Assembly (NCBI GenBank): GCA_964020085.1
Contig: CAXHUQ010001451.1
Coordinates: 124,001 to 188,000, forward strand
DNA length: 64,000 nucleotides
Direction of reading: 5' to 3'
Origin: Micromussa lordhowensis
Taxonomy: Eukaryota; Cnidaria; Anthozoa; Scleractinia; Lobophylliidae
Both the position numbers and the translations under genes were made by a program. Below, piece after piece: positions 1 through 10,648 of the stretch (within the stretch, counting starts at the first letter, position 1; every line of letters starts with the position of its first letter). Under the pieces are notes generated by a model. The model searched no databases. It was given only the letters and a program-made list of their open reading frames with translations, and was not told the DNA's origin.

Positions 1-100
1 GTGCATGTGGGCCCGGACCGACCCCGGAAGTGCTTTGGTTCCATTAGTTTGCAAAGTTGCGACGCGCGCCAAGTTTGGCTAATTAGCAATCGGGCTGCTT
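1..100. repeat. Partial S monomer (monomer 19) at the left edge
   Basis: These are the last 100 bases of the S monomer that closes the preceding HOR copy. The GTGCATG and GGTTCC markers of monomer 19 are present. The matching stretch at 44,609-44,708 looks the same, which sets the left end of the large-scale duplication visible in this window. Confidence 0.9.
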
Positions 101-260
101 AGCATAGTGTGACATTTTGCGCAGCTCCGAAACTTTGCATGTGGACCCGGACCGACCCCGGGAGTGCTTTGGTGCCATTAGTTTGCAAAGTTGCGACGCA
201 CGCCAAGCTCGGCTAGCTAGGTAGCCAGCCGGCCGCACCCGGGGATCTGCCGGGCTCCTT
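101..260. repeat. Long monomer type L (160 bp), representative copy
   Basis: This is one example of the long monomer. It matches S up to GGCTA, after which the tail is expanded by a net 26 bp to a GC-rich segment of the form CTAACTAGGCAGCCAGCC, then GGCCGCACCC, then GCGGATCTGCC or GGGGATCTGCC. Typical L monomers also have linked substitutions away from the insertion: the head is GTGGACCCGGACC with GGGAG instead of GGAAG, and the pre-tail is AAGCTCGG instead of AAGTTCGG. L and S are therefore distinct subfamilies and not one sequence with a recent indel. Confidence 0.95.
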
Positions 261-394
261 AGCATAGTGTGACATTTTGAGCAGCTCCGAAACTTTGCAT
301 GTGGGCCCGGACCGACCCCGGGAGTACTTTGGTGCCATTAGTTTGCAAAGTTGCGACGCGCGCCAAGTTTGGCTAATTAGCAATGGGGCTGCTT
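261..394. repeat. Short monomer type S (134 bp), representative copy
   Basis: This is one example of the short monomer. It runs from AGCATAGTGT to the base before the next anchor. Its tail after the CGCGCCAAG block is GGCTAATTAGCAATGGGG in this copy, and usually GGCTAATTAGCAATCGGG. Typical S monomers have the head GTGGGCCCGGACCGACCCC followed by GGAAG, and AAGTTCGG or AAGTTTGG before the tail. The 8 bp palindrome CTAATTAG is nearly constant in S monomers. It also supplies the stop codon of the recurring minus-strand open reading frames. Confidence 0.95.
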
Positions 395-962
395 AGCATA
401 GTGTGACATTTTGCGCAGCTCCGAAACTTTGCATGTGGACTTGGACCGACCCCGGGAGTGCTTTGGTGCCATTAGTTTGCAAAGTTGCGACGCGCGCCAA
501 GTTCGGCTAATTAGCAATTGGGCTGCTTAGCATAGTGTGACATTTTGCGCAGCTCCGAAACTTTGCATGTGGGCCGGGACCGACCCCGGGAGTGCTTTGG
601 TGCCATTAGTTTGCAAAGTTGCGACACGCGCCAAGTTTGGCTAATTAGCAATCGGGCTGCTTAGCATAGTGTGACATTTTGCACAGCTCCGAAACTTTGC
701 ATGTGGACCCGGACCGACCCCGGGAGTGCTTTGGTTCCATTAGTTTGCAAAATTGCGACGCGCGCCAAGCTCGGCTAAATAGGTAGCCAGCCGGCCGCAC
801 CCGGGGATCTGCCGGGCTGGTTAGCATAGTGTGACATTTTGCGCAGCTCCGAAACTTTGCATGTGGGCCCGGACCGACCCCTGAAGTGCTTTGATGCCAT
901 TAGTTTGCAAAGTTGCGACGCGCGCCAAGCTCGGCTAATTAGGCAGCCAGCCGGCCGCACCA

Positions 963-972
963 GCAGATCTGC
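963..972. repeat. GCAGATCTGC palindrome in monomer 6, one per HOR
   Basis: Monomer 6 carries ACCAGCAGATCTGCCGGG in place of ACCCGCGGATCTGCCGGG, which makes a perfect 10 bp palindrome containing AGATCT. By eye AGATCT begins at 965, 3749, 6533, 9317, 15127, 18823, 24421, 29107, 32937, 37623, 40113, 42923, 45573, 48357, 51141, 53925, 56709 and 61205. It is absent from the truncated unit at 10,649 and from both transition blocks. Its spacing therefore reads out HOR lengths directly. Confidence 0.85.
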
Positions 973-1704
973 CGGGCTGCTTAGCATAGTGTGACATTTT
1001 GCGCGGCTCCGAAACTGTGCATGTGGGCCCGGACTGACCCCGGAAGTGCTTTGGTGCCATTAGTTTGCAAAGTTGCGATGCGCGCCAAGTTCGGCTAATT
1101 AGCAATCGGCCTGCTTAGCATAGTGTGACATTTTGAACAGCTCCAAAACTTTGCATGTGGACCCGGACCGACCCCGGGAGTGCTTTGGTGCCATTAGTTT
1201 GCAAAATTGCGACGCGCGCCAAGCTCGGCTAACTAGGTAGCCAGCCGGCCGCACCCAGGGATCTGCAGGGCTGGTTAGCATAGTGTGACATTTTGCGCAG
1301 CTCCGAAACTTTGCATGTGGGCCCGAACCGACCCCGGAAGTGCTTTGGTGCCATTAGTTTGCAAAGTTGCGACGCGCGCCAAGTTCGGCTAATTAGCAAT
1401 CGGGCTGCTTAGCATAGTGTGACATTTTGCGCAGCTCCGAAACTTTGCATGTGGACCCGGACCGACCCCGGGAGTGCTTTGGTACCATTAGTTTGCAAAG
1501 TTGTGACGCGCGCCAAGCTCGGCTAACTAGGCAGCCAGCCGGCCGCACCCGGGGAAATGCCGGGCTCCTAAGCATAGTGTGACATTTTGCGCAGCTCCGA
1601 AACTTTGCATGTGGGCCCGGACCTACCCCGGGAGTGCTTTGGTGCCATTAGTTTGCAAAGTTGCGACGCGCGCCAAGTTTGGCTAATTAGCAATCGGGCT
1701 GCTT

Positions 1705-1868
1705 TGCATAGTGTGACATTTTGCGCAGCTCCGAAACTTTGCATGTGGATTCAAACCGACCCCGGGAGTGCCTTGGAGCCATTAGTTTGCAAAGTTGCGA
1801 CCCGCGCCAAGCTCGGCTAATTAGGCAGCCAGCCGGCCGGCCGCACCCGCGGATCTGCCGGGCTGCTT
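1705..1868. repeat. 164 bp long-monomer variant (monomer 12 of the HOR)
   Basis: This L monomer has one extra CCGG (CCAGCCGGCCGGCCGCACC), giving 164 bp. It also carries private changes: GTGGATTCAAACCG in the head, GTGCCTTGGAGCC, CGACCCGCGCC, and TTTGCATAG in place of TTAGCATAG at its start. It occurs once per 2,784 bp HOR and twice in the 3,830 and 4,686 bp HORs. That makes it a good phase marker. Later copies start at 4489, 7273, 10057, 15739, 16625, 40879 and elsewhere. Confidence 0.93.
1825..1866. repeat. Imperfect inverted repeat in the long-monomer insert (representative)
   Basis: The L-specific segment can fold back on itself. GCAGC at the left pairs with GCTGC at the right, CCGG pairs with CCGG, and in the GCGG variant CCGC pairs with GCGG around a 4 base ACCC loop. 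Bulges separate the three stems. Short monomers lack the left arm. In monomers with GGGGATC instead of GCGGATC the inner stem is broken. The stem pairing is read directly from the sequence. Any function is unknown. Confidence 0.6.
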
Positions 1869-2884
1869 AGCATAGTGTGACATTTTGCGCGGCTCCGAAA
1901 CTGTGCATGTGGGCCCGGACTGACCCCGAGAGTGCTTTGGTGCCATTAGTTTGCAAAGTTGCGACGCGCGCCAAGTTTGGCTAATTAGCAATCGGGCTGT
2001 TTAGCATAGTGTGACATTTTGCGCAGCTCCGAAACTTTGCATGTGGACCCGGACCAACCCCGGGAGTGCTTTGGTGCCATTAGTTTGCAAAATTGCGACG
2101 CGCGCCAGCCTCGGCTAACTAGGCAGCCAGCCGGCCGCACCCGCGGATCTGCCGGGCTCCTTAGCATAGTGTGACATTTTGCGCAGCTCCGAAACTGTGC
2201 ATGTGGGCCCGGACCGACCCCGGAAGTGCTTTGGTTCCATTAGTTTGCAAAGTTGCGACGCGCGCCAAGTTCGGCTAATTAGCAATCGGGCTGCTTAGCA
2301 TAGTGTGACATTTTGCGCAGCTCCGAAACTTTGCATGTGGACCCGGACCGACCCCGGGAGTGCTTTGGTGCCATTAGTTTGCAAAGTTGTGACGCGCGCC
2401 AAGCTCGGCTAACTAGGCAGCCAGCCGGCCGCACCCGCGGAAATGCCGGGCTCCTAAGCATAGTGTGACATTTTGCGCAGCTCCGAAACTTTGCATGTGG
2501 GCCCGGACTGACCCCTGAAGTGCTTTGGTTCCATTAGTTTGCAAAGTTGCGACGCGCGCCAAGTTCGGCTAATTAGCAATCGGGTTGCTTAGCATAGTGT
2601 GACATTTTGCGCAGCTCTGAAACTTTGCATGTGGACCCGGACCGACCCCGGGAGTGCTTTGGTGCCATTAGTTTGCAAAGTTGCGACGCGCGCCAAGCTC
2701 GGCTAACTAGGCAGCTAGCCGGCCGCACCCGCGGATCTGCCGGGCTGCTTAGCATAGTGTGACATTTTGCGCAGCTCCGAAACTGTGCATGTGGGCCCGG
2801 ACCGACCCCGGAAGTGCTTTGGTTCCATTAGTTTGCAAAGTTGCGACGCGCGCCAAGTTTGGCTTATTAGCATCCGGGCTGCTT

Positions 2885-5668
2885 AGCATAGTGTGACATT
2901 TTGCGCAGCTCCGAAACTTTGCATGTGGACTTGGACCGACCCCGGGAGTGCTTTGGTGCCATTAGTTTGCAAAGTTGCGACGCGCGCCAAGCTCGGCTAA
3001 CTAGGCAGCCAGCCGGCCGCACCCGGGGATCTGCCGGGCTCCTTAGCATAGTGTGACATTTTGAGCAGCTCCGAAACTTTGCATGTGGACCCGGACCGAC
3101 CCCGGGAGTACTTTGGTGCCATTAGTTTGCAAAGTTGCGACGCGCGCCAAGTTTGGCTAATTAGCAATCGGGCTGCTTAGCATAGTGTGACATTTTGCGC
3201 AGCTCCGAAACTTTGCATGTGGACTTGGACCGACCCCGGGAGTGCTTTGGTGCCATTAGTTTGCAAAGTTGCGACGCGCGCCAAGTTCGGCTAATTAGCA
3301 ATTGGGCTGCTTAGCATAGTGTGACATTTTGCGCAGCTCCGAAACTTTGCATGTGGGCCGGGACCGACCCCGGGAGTGCTTTGGTGCCATTAGTTTGCAA
3401 AGTTGCGACACGCGCCAAGTTTGGCTAATTAGCAATCGGGCTGCTTAGCATAGTGTGACATTTTGCACAGCTCCGAAACTTTGCATGTGGACCCGGACCG
3501 ACCCCGGGAGTGCTTTGGTTCCATTAGTTTGCAAAATTGCGACGCGCGCCAAGCTCGGCTAAATAGGTAGCCAGCCGGCCGCACCCGGGGATCTGCCGGG
3601 CTGGTTAGCATAGTGTGACATTTTGCGCAGCTCCGAAACTTTGCATGTGGGCCCGGACCGACCCCTGAAGTGCTTTGATGCCATTAGTTTGCAAAGTTGC
3701 GACGCGCGCCAAGCTCGGCTAATTAGGCAGCCAGCCGGCCGCACCAGCAGATCTGCCGGGCTGCTTAGCATAGTGTGACATTTTGCGCGGCTCCGAAACT
3801 GTGCATGTGGGCCCGGACTGACCCCGGAAGTGCTTTGGTGCCATTAGTTTGCAAAGTTGCGATGCGCGCCAAGTTCGGCTAATTAGCAATCGGCCTGCTT
3901 AGCATAGTGTGACATTTTGAACAGCTCCAAAACTTTGCATGTGGACCCGGACCGACCCCGGGAGTGCTTTGGTGCCATTAGTTTGCAAAATTGCGACGCG
4001 CGCCAAGCTCGGCTAACTAGGTAGCCAGCCGGCCGCACCCAGGGATCTGCAGGGCTGGTTAGCATAGTGTGACATTTTGCGCAGCTCCGAAACTTTGCAT
4101 GTGGGCCCGAACCGACCCCGGAAGTGCTTTGGTGCCATTAGTTTGCAAAGTTGCGACGCGCGCCAAGTTCGGCTAATTAGCAATCGGGCTGCTTAGCATA
4201 GTGTGACATTTTGCGCAGCTCCGAAACTTTGCATGTGGACCCGGACCGACCCCGGGAGTGCTTTGGTACCATTAGTTTGCAAAGTTGTGACGCGCGCCAA
4301 GCTCGGCTAACTAGGCAGCCAGCCGGCCGCACCCGGGGAAATGCCGGGCTCCTAAGCATAGTGTGACATTTTGCGCAGCTCCGAAACTTTGCATGTGGGC
4401 CCGGACCTACCCCGGGAGTGCTTTGGTGCCATTAGTTTGCAAAGTTGCGACGCGCGCCAAGTTTGGCTAATTAGCAATCGGGCTGCTTTGCATAGTGTGA
4501 CATTTTGCGCAGCTCCGAAACTTTGCATGTGGATTCAAACCGACCCCGGGAGTGCCTTGGAGCCATTAGTTTGCAAAGTTGCGACCCGCGCCAAGCTCGG
4601 CTAATTAGGCAGCCAGCCGGCCGGCCGCACCCGCGGATCTGCCGGGCTGCTTAGCATAGTGTGACATTTTGCGCGGCTCCGAAACTGTGCATGTGGGCCC
4701 GGACTGACCCCGAGAGTGCTTTGGTGCCATTAGTTTGCAAAGTTGCGACGCGCGCCAAGTTTGGCTAATTAGCAATCGGGCTGTTTAGCATAGTGTGACA
4801 TTTTGCGCAGCTCCGAAACTTTGCATGTGGACCCGGACCAACCCCGGGAGTGCTTTGGTGCCATTAGTTTGCAAAATTGCGACGCGCGCCAGCCTCGGCT
4901 AACTAGGCAGCCAGCCGGCCGCACCCGCGGATCTGCCGGGCTCCTTAGCATAGTGTGACATTTTGCGCAGCTCCGAAACTGTGCATGTGGGCCCGGACCG
5001 ACCCCGGAAGTGCTTTGGTTCCATTAGTTTGCAAAGTTGCGACGCGCGCCAAGTTCGGCTAATTAGCAATCGGGCTGCTTAGCATAGTGTGACATTTTGC
5101 GCAGCTCCGAAACTTTGCATGTGGACCCGGACCGACCCCGGGAGTGCTTTGGTGCCATTAGTTTGCAAAGTTGTGACGCGCGCCAAGCTCGGCTAACTAG
5201 GCAGCCAGCCGGCCGCACCCGCGGAAATGCCGGGCTCCTAAGCATAGTGTGACATTTTGCGCAGCTCCGAAACTTTGCATGTGGGCCCGGACTGACCCCT
5301 GAAGTGCTTTGGTTCCATTAGTTTGCAAAGTTGCGACGCGCGCCAAGTTCGGCTAATTAGCAATCGGGTTGCTTAGCATAGTGTGACATTTTGCGCAGCT
5401 CTGAAACTTTGCATGTGGACCCGGACCGACCCCGGGAGTGCTTTGGTGCCATTAGTTTGCAAAGTTGCGACGCGCGCCAAGCTCGGCTAACTAGGCAGCT
5501 AGCCGGCCGCACCCGCGGATCTGCCGGGCTGCTTAGCATAGTGTGACATTTTGCGCAGCTCCGAAACTGTGCATGTGGGCCCGGACCGACCCCGGAAGTG
5601 CTTTGGTTCCATTAGTTTGCAAAGTTGCGACGCGCGCCAAGTTTGGCTAATTAGCAATCGGGCTGCTT
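2885..5668. repeat. 2,784 bp HOR, 19 monomers, version B
   Basis: The monomer order is the same as in the copy at 101-2884. Version B differs around its left boundary. The preceding monomer ends GGCTTATTAGCATCCGGG, monomer 1 has GTGGACTTGGACC and lacks the GACGCACG change, and monomer 2 starts GTGGACCCGG instead of GTGGGCCCGG. The rest looks virtually identical to version A by eye. Confidence 0.95.
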
Positions 5669-8452
5669 AGCATAGTGTGACATTTTGCGCAGCTCCGAAA
5701 CTTTGCATGTGGACCCGGACCGACCCCGGGAGTGCTTTGGTGCCATTAGTTTGCAAAGTTGCGACGCACGCCAAGCTCGGCTAGCTAGGTAGCCAGCCGG
5801 CCGCACCCGGGGATCTGCCGGGCTCCTTAGCATAGTGTGACATTTTGAGCAGCTCCGAAACTTTGCATGTGGGCCCGGACCGACCCCGGGAGTACTTTGG
5901 TGCCATTAGTTTGCAAAGTTGCGACGCGCGCCAAGTTTGGCTAATTAGCAATGGGGCTGCTTAGCATAGTGTGACATTTTGCGCAGCTCCGAAACTTTGC
6001 ATGTGGACTTGGACCGACCCCGGGAGTGCTTTGGTGCCATTAGTTTGCAAAGTTGCGACGCGCGCCAAGTTCGGCTAATTAGCAATTGGGCTGCTTAGCA
6101 TAGTGTGACATTTTGCGCAGCTCCGAAACTTTGCATGTGGGCCGGGACCGACCCCGGGAGTGCTTTGGTGCCATTAGTTTGCAAAGTTGCGACACGCGCC
6201 AAGTTTGGCTAATTAGCAATCGGGCTGCTTAGCATAGTGTGACATTTTGCACAGCTCCGAAACTTTGCATGTGGACCCGGACCGACCCCGGGAGTGCTTT
6301 GGTTCCATTAGTTTGCAAAATTGCGACGCGCGCCAAGCTCGGCTAAATAGGTAGCCAGCCGGCCGCACCCGGGGATCTGCCGGGCTGGTTAGCATAGTGT
6401 GACATTTTGCGCAGCTCCGAAACTTTGCATGTGGGCCCGGACCGACCCCTGAAGTGCTTTGATGCCATTAGTTTGCAAAGTTGCGACGCGCGCCAAGCTC
6501 GGCTAATTAGGCAGCCAGCCGGCCGCACCAGCAGATCTGCCGGGCTGCTTAGCATAGTGTGACATTTTGCGCGGCTCCGAAACTGTGCATGTGGGCCCGG
6601 ACTAACCCCGGAAGTGCTTTGGTGCCATTAGTTTGCAAAGTTGCGATGCGCGCCAAGTTCGGCTAATTAGCAATCGGCCTGCTTAGCATAGTGTGACATT
6701 TTGAACAGCTCCAAAACTTTGCATGTGGACCCGGACCGACCCCGGGAGTGCTTTGGTGCCATTAGTTTGCAAAATTGCGACGCGCGCCAAGCTCGGCTAA
6801 CTAGGTAGCCAGCCGGCCGCACCCAGGGATCTGCAGGGCTGGTTAGCATAGTGTGACATTTTGCGCAGCTCCGAAACTTTGCATGTGGGCCCGAACCGAC
6901 CCCGGAAGTGCTTTGGTGCCATTAGTTTGCAAAGTTGCGACGCGCGCCAAGTTCGGTTAATTAGCAATCGGGCTGCTTAGCATAGTGTGACATTTTGCGC
7001 AGCTCCGAAACTTTGCATGTGGACCCGGACCGACCCCGGGAGTGGTTTGGTACCATTAGTTTGCAAAGTTGTGACGCGCGCCAAGCTCGGCTAACTAGGC
7101 AGCCAGCCGGCCGCACCCGGGGAAATGCCGGGCTCCTAAGCATAGTGTGACATTTTGCGCAGCTCCGAAACTTTGCATGTGGGCCCGGACCTACCCCGGG
7201 AGTGCTTTGGTGCCATTAGTTTGCAAAGTTGCGACGCGCGCCAAGTTTGGCTAATTAGCAATCGGGCTGCTTTGCATAGTGTGACATTTTGCGCAGCTCC
7301 GAAACTTTGCATGTGGATTCAAACCGACCCCGGGAGTGCCTTGGAGCCATTAGTTTGCAAAGTTGCGACCCGCGCCAAGCTCGGCTAATTAGGCAGCCAG
7401 CCGGCCGGCCGCACCCGCGGATCTGCCGGGCTGCTTAGCATAGTGTGACATTTTGCGCGGCTCCGAAACTGTGCATGTGGGCCCGGACTGACCCCGAGAG
7501 TGCTTTGGTGCCATTAGTTTGCAAAGTTGCGACGCGCGCCAAGTTTGGCTAATTAGCAATCGGGCTGTTTAGCATAGTGTGACATTTTGCGCAGCTCCGA
7601 AACTTTGCATGTGGACCCGGACCAACCCCGGGAGTGCTTTGGTGCCATTAGTTTGCAAAATTGCGACGCGCGCCAGCCTCGGCTAACTAGGCAGCCAGCC
7701 GGCCGCACCCGCGGATCTGCCGGGCTCCTTAGCATAGTGTGACATTTTGCGCAGCTCCGAAACTGTGCATGTGGGCCCGGACCGACCCCGGAAGTGCTTT
7801 GGTTCCATTAGTTTGCAAAGTTGCGACGCGCGCCAAGTTCGGCTAATTAGCAATCGGGCTGCTTAGCATAGTGTGACATTTTGCGCAGCTCCGAAACTTT
7901 GCATGTGGACCCGGACCGACCCCGGGAGTGCTTTGGTGCCATTAGTTTGCAAAGTTGTGACGCGCGCCAAGCTCGGCTAACTAGGCAGCCAGCCGGCCGC
8001 ACCCGCGGAAATGCCGGGCTCCTAAGCATAGTGTGACATTTTGCGCAGCTCCGAAACTTTGCATGTGGGCCCGGACTGACCCCTGAAGTGCTTTGGTTCC
8101 ATTAGTTTGCAAAGTTGCGACGCGCGCCAAGTTCGGCTAATTAGCAATCGGGTTGCTTAGCATAGTGTGACATTTTGCGCAGCTCTGAAACTTTGCATGT
8201 GGACCCGGACCGACCCCGGGAGTGCTTTGGTGCCATTAGTTTGCAAAGTTGCGACGCGCGCCAAGCTCGGCTAACTAGGCAGCTAGCCGGCCGCACCCGC
8301 GGATCTGCCGGGCTGCTTAGCATAGTGTGACATTTTGCGCAGCTCCGAAACTGTGCATGTGGGCCCGGACCGACCCCGGAAGTGCTTTGGTTCCATTAGT
8401 TTGCAAAGTTGCGACGCGCGCCAAGTTTGGCTTATTAGCATCCGGGCTGCTT
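5669..8452. repeat. 2,784 bp HOR, version A
   Basis: This is a complete 19-monomer copy with the version A markers. It carries a private change in monomer 10 (GTGGTTTGGTACC near 7042, instead of GTGCTTTGGTACC) and CGGTTAATTAG near 6955. Both are found again only in the copy at 50,277-53,060, which identifies that copy as its duplicate. ACTAACCCC near 6601 is a change unique to this copy. Confidence 0.95.
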
Positions 8453-10648
8453 AGCATAGTGTGACATTTTGCGCAGCTCCGAAACTTTGCATGTGGACTT
8501 GGACCGACCCCGGGAGTGCTTTGGTGCCATTAGTTTGCAAAGTTGCGACGCGCGCCAAGCTCGGCTAACTAGGCAGCCAGCCGGCCGCACCCGGGGATCT
8601 GCCGGGCTCCTTAGCATAGTGTGACATTTTGAGCAGCTCCGAAACTTTGCATGTGGACCCGGACCGACCCCGGGAGTACTTTGGTGCCATTAGTTTGCAA
8701 AGTTGCGACGCGCGCCAAGTTTGGCTAATTAGCAATCGGGCTGCTTAGCATAGTGTGACATTTTGCGCAGCTCCGAAACTTTGCATGTGGACTTGGACCG
8801 ACCCCGGGAGTGCTTTGGTGCCATTAGTTTGCAAAGTTGCGACGCGCGCCAAGTTCGGCTAATTAGCAATTGGGCTGCTTAGCATAGTGTGACATTTTGC
8901 GCAGCTCCGAAACTTTGCATGTGGGCCGGGACCGACCCCGGGAGTGCTTTGGTGCCATTAGTTTGCAAAGTTGCGACACGCGCCAAGTTTGGCTAATTAG
9001 CAATCGGGCTGCTTAGCATAGTGTGACATTTTGCACAGCTCCGAAACTTTGCATGTGGACCCGGACCGACCCCGGGAGTGCTTTGGTTCCATTAGTTTGC
9101 AAAATTGCGACGCGCGCCAAGCTCGGCTAAATAGGTAGCCAGCCGGCCGCACCCGGGGATCTGCCGGGCTGGTTAGCATAGTGTGACATTTTGCGCAGCT
9201 CCGAAACTTTGCATGTGGGCCCGGACCGACCCCTGAAGTGCTTTGATGCCATTAGTTTGCAAAGTTGCGACGCGCGCCAAGCTCGGCTAATTAGGCAGCC
9301 AGCCGGCCGCACCAGCAGATCTGCCGGGCTGCTTAGCATAGTGTGACATTTTGCGCGGCTCCGAAACTGTGCATGTGGGCCCGGACTGACCCTGGAAGTG
9401 CTTTGGTGCCATTAGTTTGCAAAGTTGCGATGCGCGCCAAGTTCGGCTAATTAGCAATCGGCCTGCTTAGCATAGTGTGACATTTTGAACAGCTCCAAAA
9501 CTTTGCATGTGGACCCGGACCGACCCCGGGAGTGCTTTGGTGCCATTAGTTTGCAAAATTGCGACGCGCGCCAAGCTCGGCTAACTAGGTAGCCAGCCGG
9601 CCGCACCCAGGGATCTGCAGGGCTGGTTAGCATAGTGTGACATTTTGCGCAGCTCCGAAACTTTGCATGTGGGCCCGAACCGACCCCGGAAGTGCTTTGG
9701 TGCCATTAGTTTGCAAAGTTGCGACGCGCGCCAAGTTCGGCTAATTAGCAATCGGGCTGCTTAGCATAGTGTGACATTTTGCGCAGCTCCGAAACTTTGC
9801 ATGTGGACCCGGACCGACCCCGGGAGTGCTTTGGTACCATTAGTTTGCAAAGTTGTGACGCGCGCCAAGCTCGGCTAACTAGGCAGCCAGCCGGCCGCAC
9901 CCGGGGAAATGCCGGGCTCCTAAGCATAGTGTGACATTTTGCGCAGCTCCGAAACTTTGCATGTGGGCCCGGACCTACCCCGGGAGTGCTTTGGTGCCAT
10001 TAGTTTGCAAAGTTGCGACGCGCGCCAAGTTTGGCTAATTAGCAATCGGGCTGCTTTGCATAGTGTGACATTTTGCGCAGCTCCGAAACTTTGCATGTGG
10101 ATTCAAACCGACCCCGGGAGTGCCTTGGAGCCATTAGTTTGCAAAGTTGCGACCCGCGCCAAGCTCGGCTAATTAGGCAGCCAGCCGGCCGGCCGCACCC
10201 GCGGATCTGCCGGGCTGCTTAGCATAGTGTGACATTTTGCGCGGCTCCGAAACTGTGCATGTGGGCCCGGACTGACCCCGAGAGTGCTTTGGTGCCATTA
10301 GTTTGCAAAGTTGCGACGCGCGCCAAGTTTGGCTAATTAGCAATCGGGCTGTTTAGCATAGTGTGACATTTTGCGCAGCTCCGAAACTTTGCATGTGGAC
10401 CCGGACCAACCCCGGGAGTGCTTTGGTGCCATTAGTTTGCAAAGTTGCGACGCGCGCCAAGCTCGGCTAACTAGGCAGCTAGCCGGCCGCACCCGCGGAT
10501 CTGCCGGGCTGCTTAGCATAGTGTGACATTTTGCGCAGCTCCGAAACTGTGCATGTGGGCCCGGACCGACCCCGGAAGTGCTTTGGTTCCATTAGTTTGC
10601 AAAGTTGCGACGCGCGCCAAGTTTGGCTAATTAGCAATCGGGCTGCTT
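8453..10648. repeat. Truncated HOR, version B (2,196 bp, 15 monomers)
   Basis: This copy has the version B markers but lacks 588 bp, exactly two 294 bp dimers. Monomer 14 (marker GGACCAACCCC) is joined to monomer 18 (markers GCAAAGTTGCGACG and GCAGCTAGCCGG) inside one hybrid 160 bp monomer at 10,355-10,514. The crossover lies between about 10,410 and 10,442. The corresponding copy at 53,061-55,844 is full length, so this is a deletion on this side (or an expansion there). Confidence 0.93.

Larger units (their letters stand above)
101..2884. repeat. 2,784 bp HOR, 19 monomers, version A (complete reference copy)
   Basis: Monomer starts are at 101, 261, 395, 529, 663, 823, 983, 1117, 1277, 1411, 1571, 1705, 1869, 2003, 2163, 2297, 2457, 2591 and 2751. 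The lengths are L S S S L L S L S L S L164 S L S L S L S, which is ten of 134 bp, eight of 160 bp and one of 164 bp, summing to 2,784. Version A has the markers GACGCACGCC and CTAGCTAGGTAGCC in monomer 1 and AGCAATGGGGCTGC at the end of monomer 2. Each monomer position has its own private variants, repeated 2,784 bp later, which defines a true HOR and not a homogeneous array. Confidence 0.96.

Noticed and set aside
83..265. Recurring 60-70 aa minus-strand open reading frames, one in most long monomers throughout the window
   Set aside because: They repeat with the satellite and their stop comes from the CTAATTAG of the neighbouring short monomer. Differences between copies change amino acids freely (for example Gly/Lys, Lys/Asn, Arg/Trp) with no sign of protein-level constraint. 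No domain is recognisable. They are by-products of a stop-poor GC-rich repeat.
1381..1411. CENP-B box
   Set aside because: Short monomers contain TTCGGCTAA, which fits the first half (TTCG, four bases, A), and CGGG lies downstream. The spacing is far too long for the CENP-B box pattern, and no better match was seen on either strand by eye.
1745..1757. RNA polymerase III B-box-like GGATTCAAACC in the 164 bp monomer
   Set aside because: It matches most of the B-box consensus, but no A box, tRNA fold or terminator is placed around it. It is also restricted to one monomer position, so chance is the simpler explanation.
1587..1820. Recurring 77 aa plus-strand open reading frame spanning monomers 11 and 12
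   Set aside because: It exists because the TTTGCATAG variant removes a TTAG stop at the monomer 11/12 boundary. It is the repeat read through, with no family resemblance and no independent coding signal.
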